This document shows, piece by piece, positions 21,521-31,989 of a stretch of 64,000 nt of DNA (position 1 is the first letter of the stretch; every line of letters starts with the position of its first letter). The DNA is from Karalla daura. Taxonomy: Eukaryota; Chordata; Actinopteri; Chaetodontiformes; Leiognathidae. The stretch is taken from positions 25,042,305 through 25,106,304 of the forward strand of contig CM055191.1 of the NCBI GenBank assembly GCA_029224185.1, read 5' to 3'. Both the position numbers and the translations under genes were made by a program. The notes beneath the pieces are model-generated. The model ran no database searches. It was not told the origin of the DNA and was given only the letters and a program-made list of their open reading frames with translations.

Positions 21521-22494
21521 CAGTGGTTTTCAAAGTGTGAGGCGCGCCTCCCCTGGGGGGCGCCAGAGGGCTTCAGGGGAGGCGCGGCGAGAGAAGTAAG
21601 CGAGAGCGCGAGAGAGCGAGAGATTGATGAGAGAAGATGGATCGATTTTTAGTTTCTGGCTGTCTGTGGAGACCGAGTTCCCCCTCCTCACCAAAAAGGC
21701 TGTGAAGGTGTTCCTCCCCTTCACCTCCACGTACTTGTGTGAGTGCGGATTTTCCGCATTGACAATGATTAAAAGCAAGTACCGGTCACGGCTGCAGGTA
21801 GAGGATGATCTGCGTTTATTCCTTTCCACAATGCAGCCCCGCATCAACCGCCTGTGCGCATCAAAGACACAGACTCATTGTTCCCACTAAAACAGAGGTG
21901 AGCAAAATAAGGTGGCAAGATTGGCAATCGGTTTATTGCCGTCATGGAAAGGATTTATGCATGATGTTGAGGCCGCGATATGAAAAGCAGCACTGTACAT
22001 GGTGTGCAGTGATGCTAAAACTCTGACGTGGATCTGTTTATTATTTGATATGAGGAATTGCATAAATTGAATGTATTCAAAAAGATATTAAAAAACACTG
22101 TTAAAATGTGTTTAAAACAGGTGTTAAAATGTTTAAAAATATGTAAAAAGCATAAAAGCATTCAGATATTAAAATGTGTTTTAAAATGATGTTATAAATA
22201 TACAGATGTTAAAATGTGTTAGAAAAAAAGATATGTAAGCACATACACAGTTAAAGATGATTGAAATGTTTTAAAAATATGTTTAAGAACATATAAACAT
22301 GTTTAAGATGATTGCAAAAATAAAGATGTGTATAACATTTATTATTTAAAACCTTTTTTTAGCCTATGTGGAACATACAAAGCAACAACAACAACAGTAA
22401 CAATAGTAATAATAATGGGGGTGGGGGTGGGGGGGCGGCATGCTTTTGAGTTCTCTTAGGGGAGGCTCACTACCCCACACTTTGAAAACCCCTG
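21521..22494 (+). mobile_element. hAT deletion derivative with terminal repeats
   Basis: The left end CAGTGGTTTTCAAAGTGTG and the right end CACACTTTGAAAACCCCTG are imperfect inverted repeats. CCATAAG lies immediately before the left end (21514-21520) and after the right end (22495-22501), a 7-bp duplication compatible with the 8-bp duplications of hAT elements. Only the C-terminus of the transposase remains inside. Both ends are present, so it could have been mobilised in trans. Confidence 0.88.
21624..21890 (+). pseudogene. hAT transposase C-terminus (ZBED5-like)
   Basis: The frame reads SFWLSVETEFPLLTKKAVKV, FTSTYLCECGFSALTMIKSK and SRLQVEDDLRLFLSTMQPRI, then ends at H-stop. This is the hAT C-terminal dimerisation region, most like the ZBED5/SCAND3-type family as I recall it. 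The catalytic RNase H-like fold and zinc finger are missing, removed with the middle of the element. Confidence 0.8.
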
Positions 22495-22699
22495 CCATAA
22501 GAATGAATGGAAAAAATTAAATAAAAACACACCCTCAAACAAATATGAACTATGTCGCCAGACTTGGTCGTAGAAACTTTTCAGCTTTTTATTTCAGCTT
22601 CAAAAATTGCAGGAACTTGTGGTCTGTTGGTGTTCACGTTGATAGGTTGTGTAGTTTCTCCACAATGCTCTCTCTGTGGTTACAGTGAGACATGACTGA

Positions 22700-22920
22700 T
22701 AGTGCTGGGCGGTTCAGGACTCATCCGGGTTAATCACCCGGATCCTTTAAATGACTCATGAGTCATGAATCCGAGGTCTCCATTGAACCGGATCCGCCGG
22801 GTCCTAACCGACAGTAATGAGTGGATCCACTGGTTAAACACACCCGGGTCTGTAACAGATCCCGGTGCATTAATACGGATCCGGCGAGACCTGAGTCCTG
22901 ATCCGCTAACCGACACTAAC
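22700..22920. repeat. GC-rich palindrome-rich element
   Basis: A compact segment packed with self-complementary words: ATCCGGGTTAATCACCCGGAT, the perfect 16-mer ATGACTCATGAGTCAT (22751-22766), and several copies of CGGATCC and AACCGACA-GTAA/CTAA. It is much richer in G+C than its surroundings. Probably a small non-autonomous element; no class assigned. Confidence 0.55.
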
Positions 22921-22969
22921 ATTTTTTTTATTGAAATGCAAGTATTTTTTATTGAAATGCAAGTATTTT

Positions 22970-23372
22970 TAGCCTCTTCAGCTATTCAGTAAATTTCAGC
23001 AATGATTCTGCTTTAATTTAGCCTTTTTTGCCTTTTCAACAATATTCAGCCTTTACTTCAACTCTTTTCAGCCATTTTCAACTGTTAAGCACATTGAAGC
23101 AGTCTTAAAGCTTTAATTCAGCTATTTTTAGCCTTTTCAAATATTACCACATTTCAGCAATGTTCTGCTACTTGATTTCACCATTTTTCAGATTTAAATT
23201 CAACTATAGCCTTGTTAACTATCAAGCACATTTCAGCAATGTTTTTGCTTTAATTCAGCAATTTTTTGCCTTTTCTCTCTTAGGCACTTTTAAGCGATCT
23301 TTAAGTTTTCATTCAGCTATTTTCAGTCTTTTTCAACTATTCAGCTCTTTTAAGCAGTTTTCACGCCTTAAT
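22970..23372. repeat. Degenerate tandem repeat, period roughly 78 bp
   Basis: The word TTTCAGCAATG-TT-TGCT recurs at about 22996, 23153 and 23231, and AAGCAGT-TTAA/CTTTAATTCAGC at about 23096, 23290 and 23353. Spacings cluster near 78 or its multiple. The array ends at the hAT terminus at 23374. Confidence 0.5.
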
Positions 23373-23373
23373 T

Positions 23374-24690
23374 CAGGGGTGTCAAACTCATTTTCACAGA
23401 GGGCCACATCAGCATAATGGCTGTCCTCAAAGGGCCAGATGTAACTTATAAATGTAAAATAATGTAAAAAAAATTAATTACTCCTTCATGGTAAATAACT
23501 CTGAATTTATTACTTATTCAAGTCACAAGTATTACAGTTACATTTGCGTTTGCTTGTTGCTCCGTTATAACATACATCCTTACAATTTGTCAACATGTGA
23601 AACCCACATAACTCCTTCAATCATGGATCAAGTATCAGGGTGAATATCCAAGTGAATTTAGAGAAATTAACATATTCATAACTCAGAAAAACAACACAAT
23701 AAATACCCATTAAAATGGGATGTTGTAAAATCAACAACTGTACATGTTGCATTCAAAAAAGGCTGCAGCCTTGCAATCAAATAGTTTGATTACAATAATT
23801 TGTCTGCATACGCACATTAAACCTGCGAATACTAAATAATTGCAGCAGAAGCTACACAGAAAAAAATATGTAATGAGCTACATAAAACAAAAACCATGCG
23901 TGAGACTAATGGCTCCAATCTTTGAAACAATCTTTGCTCAGTGCTGTGATCCACAGAGGCAATATCAGGCCAGGCCAAGCCAGATGCTGGGCATTAGCAG
24001 TTTTAATGTGGTGTTAGGTCAGTTTGATTACAATTATTTGTCTGCATACACACGTTAAACCTGAAACAAAATAAATGTTGACTCAGTTCGGTTAGTTAGG
24101 TTTTTGAAGAAAAGATGCTGACTGTCCTTGAACACAAGTGGATCCCCTCTCTACCATCCTTTGTTCATGTTCTGAAAATAACACAAAATACAAGCATAAT
24201 TATTAAATTGCACACAGATCTTAACTATTCTTCTTCTTGGTTGAGTTACATATACTTATATTCTAATGATATTTTTAATGAATGCTTACCTGCCTGTTTT
24301 CTGACCAGATGTCTGAGACCGTTTTCCGGTTACCAGCGTGTCAGTGTCTGGTTTTAAGTCCTGTGCTGAGGCAATCCGCAAAACAGCATGGAGGTTGTCA
24401 TCAGTGAGGCGTGATACTTGTTTTTGTTCAGATTTATTATGGAAAACATCTGTTCGCACAGATAGGTGCTCCCAAACATGGACAAAACACGGGCAGCATG
24501 AAGTCGAAGCTGTGGCATCGGAGCAGGGGGCAGCAGACGGTAAAAGTCCTGGATTGCTGCATCATGAAACTTCGATCTTAACAGAACAAGGGATTCAGGG
24601 AATGACAGGGAACAGTGATGGTTGTCTTCAAACATCTGAAACAAATAAGGAAAGAAGATAATAAACAAACAACATTATAAGATGGTTCCA
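23374..24690 (-). mobile_element. hAT element with CAGGGGTGTCAAACTCA terminus
   Basis: The terminus CAGGGGTGTCAAACTCATTT at 23374 is characteristic of a widespread vertebrate hAT group. On the - strand the element carries the last part of a transposase (24668-24354). Its other end is not visible; a second hAT derivative adjoins at about 24700, suggesting nesting or truncation. Confidence 0.65.
24354..24668 (-). pseudogene. hAT transposase C-terminus (EPM2AIP1/GTF2IRD2-like)
   Basis: The - strand reads SKFHDAAIQDFYRLLPPAPM, LHAARVLSMFGSTYLCEQMF and SIINLNKNKYHASLMTTSML. GSTYLCEQMFS-x-N-x-NKNKY is the conserved hAT dimerisation motif. The catalytic core is missing, so this is a relic. Confidence 0.8.
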
Positions 24691-24701
24691 AACACAAATG
24701 T

Positions 24702-25211
24702 TCAAAAATAAATCATACTTGACATAGGAGGTCCAAAATAAGCTATTAAAAAACTTAATAGTTTTTTACCTTTGGGATTTTTTCTGACTTTATACTTCTT
24801 GTTGCTGCGTGCAGCTTCCAGAAGAGCTTTTTCCTTCAGTGTATATGAATAGAATTCCTTGCAACTGAATTTAAAGTTCATCTTCACTTGGATTTCTGAC
24901 TTTATGAGTTGCACTGAGCATCGGTTCCTTGTGTCAGTCCAACATGCTGTCATGAGCGAAAACACTCTCTCCACTGAAGCATTTGTAATGGGTGGGCTGA
25001 AGAGGAAAGATGCTACTGCAGTCAGGTTTGGTGTGTCTGTGTGTTTGAGTAAGATGGACCACTCAAAAACTGGTCCTTTGAGTGGCAGGACCACACAATG
25101 CTCATCATACAGTGCATCCATATCCAGCTTCTTCCTCAGCTGCAGGACGTCTACAGCTTCACAGAGATGGAAGAAGGTGAATGGGCTCTCCACTAGTGCC
25201 AAGCTGGCCAC
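24702..25211 (-). pseudogene. hAT transposase C-terminal part
   Basis: The frame gives AVDVLQLRKKLDMDALYDEH, then SFLFSPPITNASVERVFSLM and NRCSVQLIKSEIQVKMNFKF. ITNASVERVFSLM is the hAT dimerisation signature. The frame continues about 50 codons past it with a Lys-rich tail. The protein would bind transposon ends as a multimer; without the catalytic region it is inactive. Confidence 0.8.
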
Positions 25212-25418
25212 TTTCTTATGGGTCTCAGGTCTCAGGTATTGCTTTAATACACATATAATTTACATTAACCTATTAGCTAGTTAGCTAACTTAAAACACAG
25301 AGAGGTTACATGATTAGCTAAAACAGACCACAACACAGCATAAACCTACCTTTAACCACTGGTGTCTTGAGGTCTTGGAGACATTTCTCCAAAGAAGCAG
25401 GGGCCAACACGTCCGTGA

Positions 25419-25799
25419 CTATGGCTGTGGCCTTTGTCCGACCACACGCCATTCTCTTTGCAATGTCCGAATCAATCTGTACGACTGGGCGTGTTGAACA
25501 GTGTGATGCACACTTGTAATTTCTGCAGCTGTTGTTTTATCATCTTGACTTTCATTTTTAGGTCGGAGAAACGTATTCGTAGATTTGGAGGTCTCCTTCA
25601 GCACCACACGTTTTTTGTGACATTCTGTTTGGCGGTGTTTTTTTAAATCGAATTCTCCCCCATGACCGATAGAAAATGAACTACAACTAAGGACACAATA
25701 CCCCCTCTCTGGGTCTCCCTCCACCTTTCGTAGCCAAGAATAATTTTCTTCCCAGCGGTTGTTGTACGAACATCGTCTCTTTTTTGTTGGCTCCTCCAT
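25419..25799 (-). pseudogene. hAT transposase N-terminal zinc-finger part
   Basis: Starting at the ATG at 25799 (MEEPTKKRRCSYNNRWEENY), the frame gives a BED/TTF-like zinc-binding region with CVLSCSSFSIGHGGEFDLKK and HRQTECHKK. A single-base frameshift near 25480 diverts the frame; the correct reading continues to a GTAGGT near 25350. The start is chosen at MEEP because the N-terminal extension further upstream is unlike the family. Confidence 0.7.
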
Positions 25800-26366
25800 C
25801 TCTGCTGTTAGTGTTTCGCGTTGATGTTTTTTTATTTTTTTCAACAGCGGGAATGATGACAGCCTGTCAGTGGCGCAGATGACAAGCGCCCCAATAATCA
25901 AAGCGCACGTCACGTGGGGGGGTCAAACACGACATGATAGGCTACATAATTGGGCATATCACCGGCCAGCAGTCGCTGGTCCCATGTAGGCTTTTCGAAT
26001 GCACACTAGCACAGGTGACAGTAATAACACAGTAGGCTGCTAATAAAAGTTATACCGCGGGACATGGTCTCAATTTGCGTGACGCGTGAAATCGGACAAA
26101 AAAGCGTGAAATCACACGCAAAGCGGGACACTCGGTCACCCTAGCTGTAGGTGAGGATTTAGGTGAGGAGAGTGACAAGAGCAATAAAATGGGCTGGAGG
26201 GCCATAATGGCACCCATTGTCTATGTTCATCCGAGGGAAAAACCCTACACCCAGTCATCTTTACGCATAAAATAAGTGCAGAGAAAATGAAAATAGGAGT
26301 TGAATATGAATTACAAATTGAACATGTAATGGGAAAAATAAATGTAAAACCAAACTCAACATGAAG

Positions 26367-26398
26367 TTGTGTGTGTGTGTGTGTATGTGTGTGTGTGA
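26367..26398. repeat. (TG)n microsatellite
   Basis: A TG run with a single interruption. Confidence 0.85.
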
Positions 26399-26450
26399 GT
26401 TCATGAACATGAGTGGCATGTCACACTCAGGAGTTGGCCTTGCAAACATA

Positions 26451-27451
26451 GGGCCTCATTCACGAACTGTTCTTACGAACAAATTTGTTGTTAAGTCCCA
26501 CTTATGAATATTTTACGAAGATTGTGGCATTCATGAATTTCTTCTTATTTCTGATTTATTCTTAGGTAAGAACAAATCCTACCAACACTCAGGGGTATAC
26601 TAATGCACAAATCAGTGCTGACATGATGGCATGGTTGTGTTTTCTTCTCTTGTACAATTCAACAAAATTCAATTACAGTGATAATTCTGACATATTTATT
26701 ATTTACTCGTTATATTTTTGGAAATGTACAGAGAATTTTTATTTTTTAATGAATAAAATGTGCCAATGATTTAACATTAATCAAGTAAATTGGAAACTCC
26801 CAAATAATGGCCCTGATGCGCTGGTGCAACTCAGACAGGTTGGTGTCTGCTGTTTCCCCTCCTGTCCGTTGCATCTCCCGTCGAAATTTTGCAATTTTTT
26901 TTTGTTTCAGATTTCAGATCAAACCATTGCTCTTTCACCTCCACTACTGTGCATCCTTCTCCTGACACTGCGTCCACTGCACGTGTGATAGCCTCCCATG
27001 CTTCTTTTTTGTTTGTGCTGGTATAGCTTGAACTAAGGCTACCGAAAACAATTTAAGTTTAAGTTCAATTTAAATTGAAGTTTAAGTTTCCTCTCTTGAA
27101 GTTTTTTTCTCTTCAACTGTTGTGCTCCATCTGATTTCTGCTTTGCGTTGGACATTTTGTTGCTGTTTGCTCCGTTTTGTTGCCGTTTCCCTGTTGCTGT
27201 TTACTTGTTCCTGTCCACACAGCCTTACAGTCTCTTTTACAGGCCCTTTTATGGGCATTGATGGGGCTATCCTATGTTAATTAGACTCAACTGGCACGCC
27301 CTCTCAATTTAAGAAGAAATGGCATTCATCAAGCAAGAACACAGCTGCGAACATTTCTGAGGCTTACTAACGCGTTGATGAGTCTGATGTAGGGTTTTCT
27401 TAAGAAACTTCTTAACAACAAATTAAATTAAGATATTGGTGAATGAGGCCC
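26451..27451 (-). mobile_element. Complete PIF/Harbinger-type element (1.0 kb)
   Basis: The left end GGGCCTCATTCACGAA and the right end (reverse complement GGGCCTCATTCACCAA) form terminal inverted repeats. Each end is flanked by ATA (26448-26450 and 27452-27454), matching the 3-bp target duplications of this superfamily. It encodes a Myb/SANT-like protein remnant but no DDE nuclease, so it is non-autonomous. Copy 1 at 12233 is truncated. Confidence 0.85.
26845..27156 (-). pseudogene. Harbinger Myb/SANT-like DNA-binding protein, broken
   Basis: From an ATG near 27153 the - strand reads MSNAKQKSDGAQQLKRKKLQ, meets an in-frame TAG near 27040, and continues with KKEAWEAITRAVDAVSGEGC and TVVEVKEQWFDLKSETK. 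The Trp-based helices (KEAWEAIT...VKEQWFDLK) are those of the Myb-like accessory protein of Harbinger transposons, which brings the nuclease to the ends. The stop and a poly-A run frameshift disable it. Confidence 0.7.
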
Positions 27452-27455
27452 ATAG

Positions 27456-27970
27456 TTTGGTGCAACTTGCAGGTCATTAGTGCTGACAGGAATAACAATT
27501 TTACTGTATTTACATATAGCCTTAGCCAGCAGCTTCAATTTAGATTCAACGTCGCCAGCTCTGGTCCCCGGTATGCAGCATTACCGGACATGATATGGAG
27601 GAACTCCACAACTGAATTAGTTATGAAAAATAAAAACTGGATGGCAATACATCCAAAAATATCTTGTATTTGTTATATGAATGGTATGTAAGGACGTTTT
27701 GAAGTTTTAATTAAATCTAGACAGTTTTAGCCATATGGAAACTGATTCACATCCAATACATTCAGAGTACATTCAGAGTACATGACACTTAATGCTACTA
27801 ACTGCAGGAAGGTAGATGAACAGATAACAACAAATAAACAAAGACCATAATCACCCACATTACGCATTCTATCATATCAACAGTTGTTGCTGGCATGATA
27901 TTTATTTTTATATTTGTAAATTCTTGCAGAAGAACACATGGCAATACTTCCCCATCACTTGTTCCTCCAG
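27456..27970. other. grik2 intron 1, unassigned
   Basis: No supported gene or known element. Confidence 0.35.
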
Positions 27971-27975
27971 TATAT

Positions 27976-28129
27976 CAATGTTTTTCAAACCCTTCTCCTT
28001 GGGCGACGCTGTCCTGCATGTTTTAGATCTTTCTTGCTCCAACACAGATGAATCCGGTGAATCAGGTGTATTGGAGCAGGAAACATCTAAAACATGCAGG
28101 ACAGTGTTCCCCAGGGTTGAAAAACACTG
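27976..28129. repeat. Fold-back MITE, arms about 65 bp
   Basis: The left arm CAATGTTTTTCAAAC... with CTGTCCTGCATGTTTTAGAT is complementary to the right arm, which ends GGTTGAAAAACACTG. The CAGTGTTTTTCAACCC terminus suggests a hAT-derived non-autonomous element. No target duplication was identified. Confidence 0.7.
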
Positions 28130-28346
28130 CAATAGCTCAACCATATTATAGAGCTTGTTTTATACTGTTATAAACACATAATTCTGAAAAAACTAATGGA
28201 ATTAATTGAATTTTAAAGGCATATAAATAATTCTGAATTTATTTGACTTTATTTATAATTTATTTAACTTATTTAAACTTATATTTAAGATATTTAAACA
28301 TACCTGAACAATTCAATTCATTGGGTGCTGGGTCATGCAGTGGTAC

Positions 28347-28752
28347 TGTTGGGATTTCATGTCAACCAATAGAGTAAATTATTTGGACGATCCAGTCATC
28401 AAGCTGGGACCGACTCAAAATAGGATCCCCTTTAAGTTGGCCTTACACCGCTGGAGATGAGACAGCTGTAATGCAGCTCACTCAGGGTGCCAACTACTGG
28501 GACCTAGTGGAGGTAAACCTAGATTATTATCTTATTATTTATTATTATTATTGATTATGAATCGGGGCACCACCCTGTAAAACAGGGACCAATAATCTGG
28601 TTATCCAACTAGCAGGGCAGGCGCCTCTGGCTGCTTTGATCTCCAGGGGGCTGCAGCAGGAATTTATGACCTAGACTGTTATTTGTAAAATCACATGCAT
28701 TGCTGTTCATGCACCATATACATTTCTTTCGGCCATGTAGCAGTCCCAACAT
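28347..28752 (-). repeat. 3' LTR (- strand) with polypurine tract
   Basis: On the - strand the LTR runs TGTTGGGACTGCTAC... to ...AAATCCCAACA, with 8-bp inverted ends. It is preceded by the polypurine tract AAAGGGGGGA (28753-28762), the plus-strand primer site of LTR elements. Confidence 0.8.
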
Positions 28753-29439
28753 CCCCCCTTTGGTCTGGAGGATGGGGTGATCCCTGTCCTTCGGGGCAAC
28801 TCCAGGCTGCTACGGCCCAAGTGTCCTCGACCTGTGTTGTTGAGACTTAAAGACTCGACTGGTTAGAAACATGGAGAACAACGCATGGTCGACAGTAAAG
28901 GCATCAATTGGGCAGAGTTAATCTGGTTAACCAATTAGCCTAGTAAATCACATCAGTCAAATTACCTCTAGTCTCTCTGAAGGAAGCGAGATCCGAGCAC
29001 TGACCTGGATTTAGCAACTGTTGTGCAGGTTCAATTATTACACACTTCTTAGTACAACAGTCACACTTTAATGGCACAACAATTTTACAATCGGTGCATT
29101 AAGGTTATCATTGACCATTTACTATTCTAACGAAAAACATGCATTCCTGACTAGACAGACTGAACACACAATAAACAAGCAATCAACCAAGCATGCATTT
29201 GTGTGTGTGTGTGTGTTTACGTATGTGCGCACGGGTGTGTGCGCGTGCATGTGATCACGTGGTCCGCTCAGACGCACAATAACAAAGGGGAAAAAGTAAT
29301 AGGAGCCAGAGACGGATTCACTCAGCCGTGCGTCCCCGAATCGAGCCTTTGCGTGTCCCACGTGTTGCGGCCCCGATTCTATCCTGTGATCCAGTTCAGT
29401 GCAGCTCCTTGATGCTGCGCGTCCCCGTGGCAACGCAGA

Positions 29440-29893
29440 CTCGGCCCTCTCGCTGCCTCTGCTGCATCGTGGGTTTCGGAGTTGGAGGAGGATGAGGAGC
29501 TCAGCCCCTGAGTGCTCTTCTTGCACGGGCGTGCCTCACCTCTCCCGGTACGGATCGGTTGGTGCAGTGAGGTTACGAGCCTCAGCCCCTTGGTGCTGTC
29601 TTGGCACGGGCGTTTTTGACTCTTTTCTCCTCTCAGGATCTGTTATCCTGTCGGCAGACTCCCCGCGGAGTTGGCTGCCGTCTGCTCGCGGTCCGGGTGG
29701 ACCGGGGTTTGATCACCGGGTAGTGGATGAAACGCAGGAATAAACTCTTTTAGTCCTGAAAAGGACTGTGGTGCAGCGCTCAAAGCGGCTGTGGCACCAG
29801 TGGCTGCCGTGGAGAGCGGTCGGACTGTGGCGGCTCCTGTGCGTCTGTTCATGCACCATATAAGTTTCTTTTGGCCATGTAGCAGTCCCAACA
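29440..29893 (-). repeat. Probable 5' LTR (- strand), divergent interior
   Basis: The first 48 bases (29846-29893) match the 28704-28752 end of the other LTR closely (GTTCATGCACCATATA, GGCCATGTAGCAGTCCCAAC), then the two diverge completely, so one LTR has been rearranged or replaced. The inner boundary is uncertain. A near-duplicate of about 33 bp (CTCAGCCCC...TTG/GCACGGGCGT) occurs at 29500-29531 and 29580-29612. Confidence 0.5.
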
Positions 29894-29963
29894 GTACTGG
29901 TGGTTCTGCTGCATCATGGGGGGTGTCAGTTGATTGTCTCGGGGATAGGGGTTGCTACTACTG

Positions 29964-30012
29964 TGCTACTGGCTGCTCTCTCTCTCTCTGAGAGAGAGAG
30001 CAGCCAGTAGCA
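29964..30012. repeat. Perfect 23-bp inverted repeat, 3-base loop
   Basis: TGCTACTGGCTGCTCTCTCT... at 29964-29986 is exactly complementary to 29990-30012, with TCT as the loop. It lies 70 bp outside the LTR element. Confidence 0.95.
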
Positions 30013-30429
30013 GAAATCCCCAGACTTTTCTCTCCTCTGCAACATTGGCTAACCCTGACTGAGGGATCCCCAGGTGTTTCCAGCCATTGAGGGGATATAA
30101 TCTCCCGAACTGGTCCTGGGTCTGCCCCGAGGTCTGCTCTCAAACGGCCGTGCCAGAAGCACCTCCTTAGCCATTGAGAAACAAAGCTTATTTTCTAGGG
30201 AAAAGGCATCAAAATGTATATCCGTAATATCTGTGTAACTACAAGATCAGTTTGAATACTTTGGTGTCTTTTGGTGTCTCGGTTTCAAAACTGCGCGCTG
30301 CGTCACATTATGTAATGGCTAACACCGGACTGGTCACCCAGTATGTTCTTTCTCTGCTATGGATTGGTAAATTTGGGTGAATGACACCTCGTTCAACTCC
30401 TTAGAGTGAGTAGAATAAAGCTATACCCA

Positions 30430-30727
30430 TGTGTACGTGATTGACAGCATTGCCAGCCTGTCAGAATCTGTAGAATCCATAGACTGTTTATAAAAGATGG
30501 ACGTAGTCTTCCGGTGCGAAAAATGAAGCCTACGCGTAAGTCACTTTTCTTGCAATACCACGGTGATCCGCTAGGCCTGGCTCCAAAAAACATGTTCTCC
30601 AATACACACCCAGTCAAAAAATGGCATTTTTAATCATGGAATACTCATTGAATAATTGTTTTTTTTCATACCTCACACCGGCTTCAACAGCTATGGTTTC
30701 ATGTGCCAGCATGTAATATGGAGGTCA
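30430..30727. repeat. Teleost dispersed repeat fragment
   Basis: TAGACTGTTTATAAAAGATGG and the following DNA are of a kind repeated in many fish genomes. The same CATAGACTGTATAT motif occurs near 57620. No coding capacity. Confidence 0.4.
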
Positions 30728-30965
30728 ATTTGCAAATAATTCCATGATTAATAAGATATCAGAGTTAAAGAAATGAATGAATATGGGCGCATCCATTTCG
30801 CTGACAGGGGAGCCTCACAGAAGCAAGAGTGCGAGTCACAGTCATTGGATGAATAGACTGTGTTTACCATGTTCGTATTTCCGTATTATTCTCCGATATC
30901 CAGTATGGATTGTATGGATGAGTGTATGTGTTAAGGAGGACGGAGGTGAAAAGTTATATCCGTCC
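30728..30965 (+). repeat. Dispersed repeat family R2, copy 2
   Basis: This block aligns along its length with 4440-4700, sharing GCTGACAGGGGAGCCTCAC and GGAGGTGAAAAGTTATATCC. Confidence 0.75.
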
Positions 30966-31009
30966 CTCATCAGCCCCTTAATTGTTACACCCCTAATTAT
31001 AATAATCAT

Positions 31010-31300
31010 TATGTCAACTTGTCATAAACACAGAAATAGATGCATATGTCAAATTGTCATGACAAAGACATTTTCTGTCAATGTCACTTTGATTAAGGTC
31101 AAGTTGTCATAATAAGGACATGCCAAACAATGTCAATGTCTTTCATTACAAAAACTGAATGAGACTTGATAACAGCAGTCATAAACGTTTATGATATTGA
31201 CATGTTTATGACAAGTTCATGGCTTCATGTGACAGTCATGACAATGTCATAATGACATGTCATGTCAATATTATGACAGTACCTTCAAGTAAAGTGTTAC
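31010..31300 (-). repeat. Non-autonomous element with GGTAACACTTTACTTGAAG end
   Basis: The right edge is TACCTTCAAGTAAAGTGTTACC, a terminus common in fish non-autonomous transposons, preceded by many TGTCATAATGACATG-like short palindromes. The left edge was not found. Confidence 0.5.
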
Positions 31301-31989
31301 CGTTATTTCTTTGCACTGAGCCAGTTGTTCAAACAGACAAGCTTGTTTACATTTTCAGAAGCTAGGTAGGCTCTCTTCTTTATATCAATATGGTGAAGTC
31401 CCCACTAATCGTCAAAATAATGCGCTGTGACCACAAGGTAACTGTGATTACATAGTGAAGTCCAACAGTCTCTGGTGAGCGCAACTGTGCTTTTCTACCC
31501 CATTATCACCGCCACCTTGGTTCTCTTGTCCTCATACACTACAAGTTGTGGATGTTTTTGGTAGTCATGGTTCTACAAGGCAATTCATACGTCCTCGTGA
31601 TGCAATTGCACAGGGCCCTTTTGTCTTTTTTGCGTAGGGCCCCACTTTGGTCAAAGACGCGACATGGTAGCATACTGGCGCCAATATGGATTCATTATTT
31701 ATGTCTTGCTGTGCTCACTGCTGATGATTACTCTCTTGCTGAAAGATTGCAACGGCGAAGGACTCACTATCACATTAAAAAATCGGACAGGATTCATATT
31801 AACAAACATCCTTAAATATGCGCATCTTGACATAAAAAATGTTCTTATTTTAGTGGTGAATTGTGATAAATAGGTACTGACGGACCTGCAGCACCTGCCT
31901 GAGGACAAGCACCTGAGGACAGCTGCACCCTGAGGGCAGCACCTCTCTGCTATGAAAGCCCGAGAAAGCTCTATTCATGATACTCGTGA

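Larger units (their letters stand above)
24700..26150 (-). mobile_element. hAT element, internally deleted
   Basis: Both an N-terminal zinc-finger exon (25913-25419) and a C-terminal dimerisation exon (25211-24702) lie on the - strand, but the catalytic middle is absent. The right end near 26145 carries GGGACACTCGGTCACCCTAG, whose reverse complement CTAGGGTGACCGAGTGTCCC resembles the TAGGGTGACCAGA-type ends of fish hAT elements. The left terminus is not recognised. Confidence 0.65.
28347..29893 (-). mobile_element. Internally deleted LTR retrotransposon, - strand
   Basis: The outer ends TGTTGGGA (28347) and TCCCAACA (29893) are flanked by GTAC on both sides (28343-28346 and 29894-29897), a 4-bp target-site duplication. 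In - strand sense the element starts at 29893. No protein domain was recognised inside, and the element is only about 1.5 kb, so coding DNA has been lost or never existed. Confidence 0.75.

Noticed and set aside
29122..29743. Overlapping ORFs on both strands in a GC-rich part
   Set aside because: They lie inside the LTR element, lack domains and reflect GC content only.
29964..30012. A microRNA precursor
   Set aside because: The stem is only 23 bp with a 3-base loop and CT repeats; microRNA hairpins are longer with a larger terminal loop.
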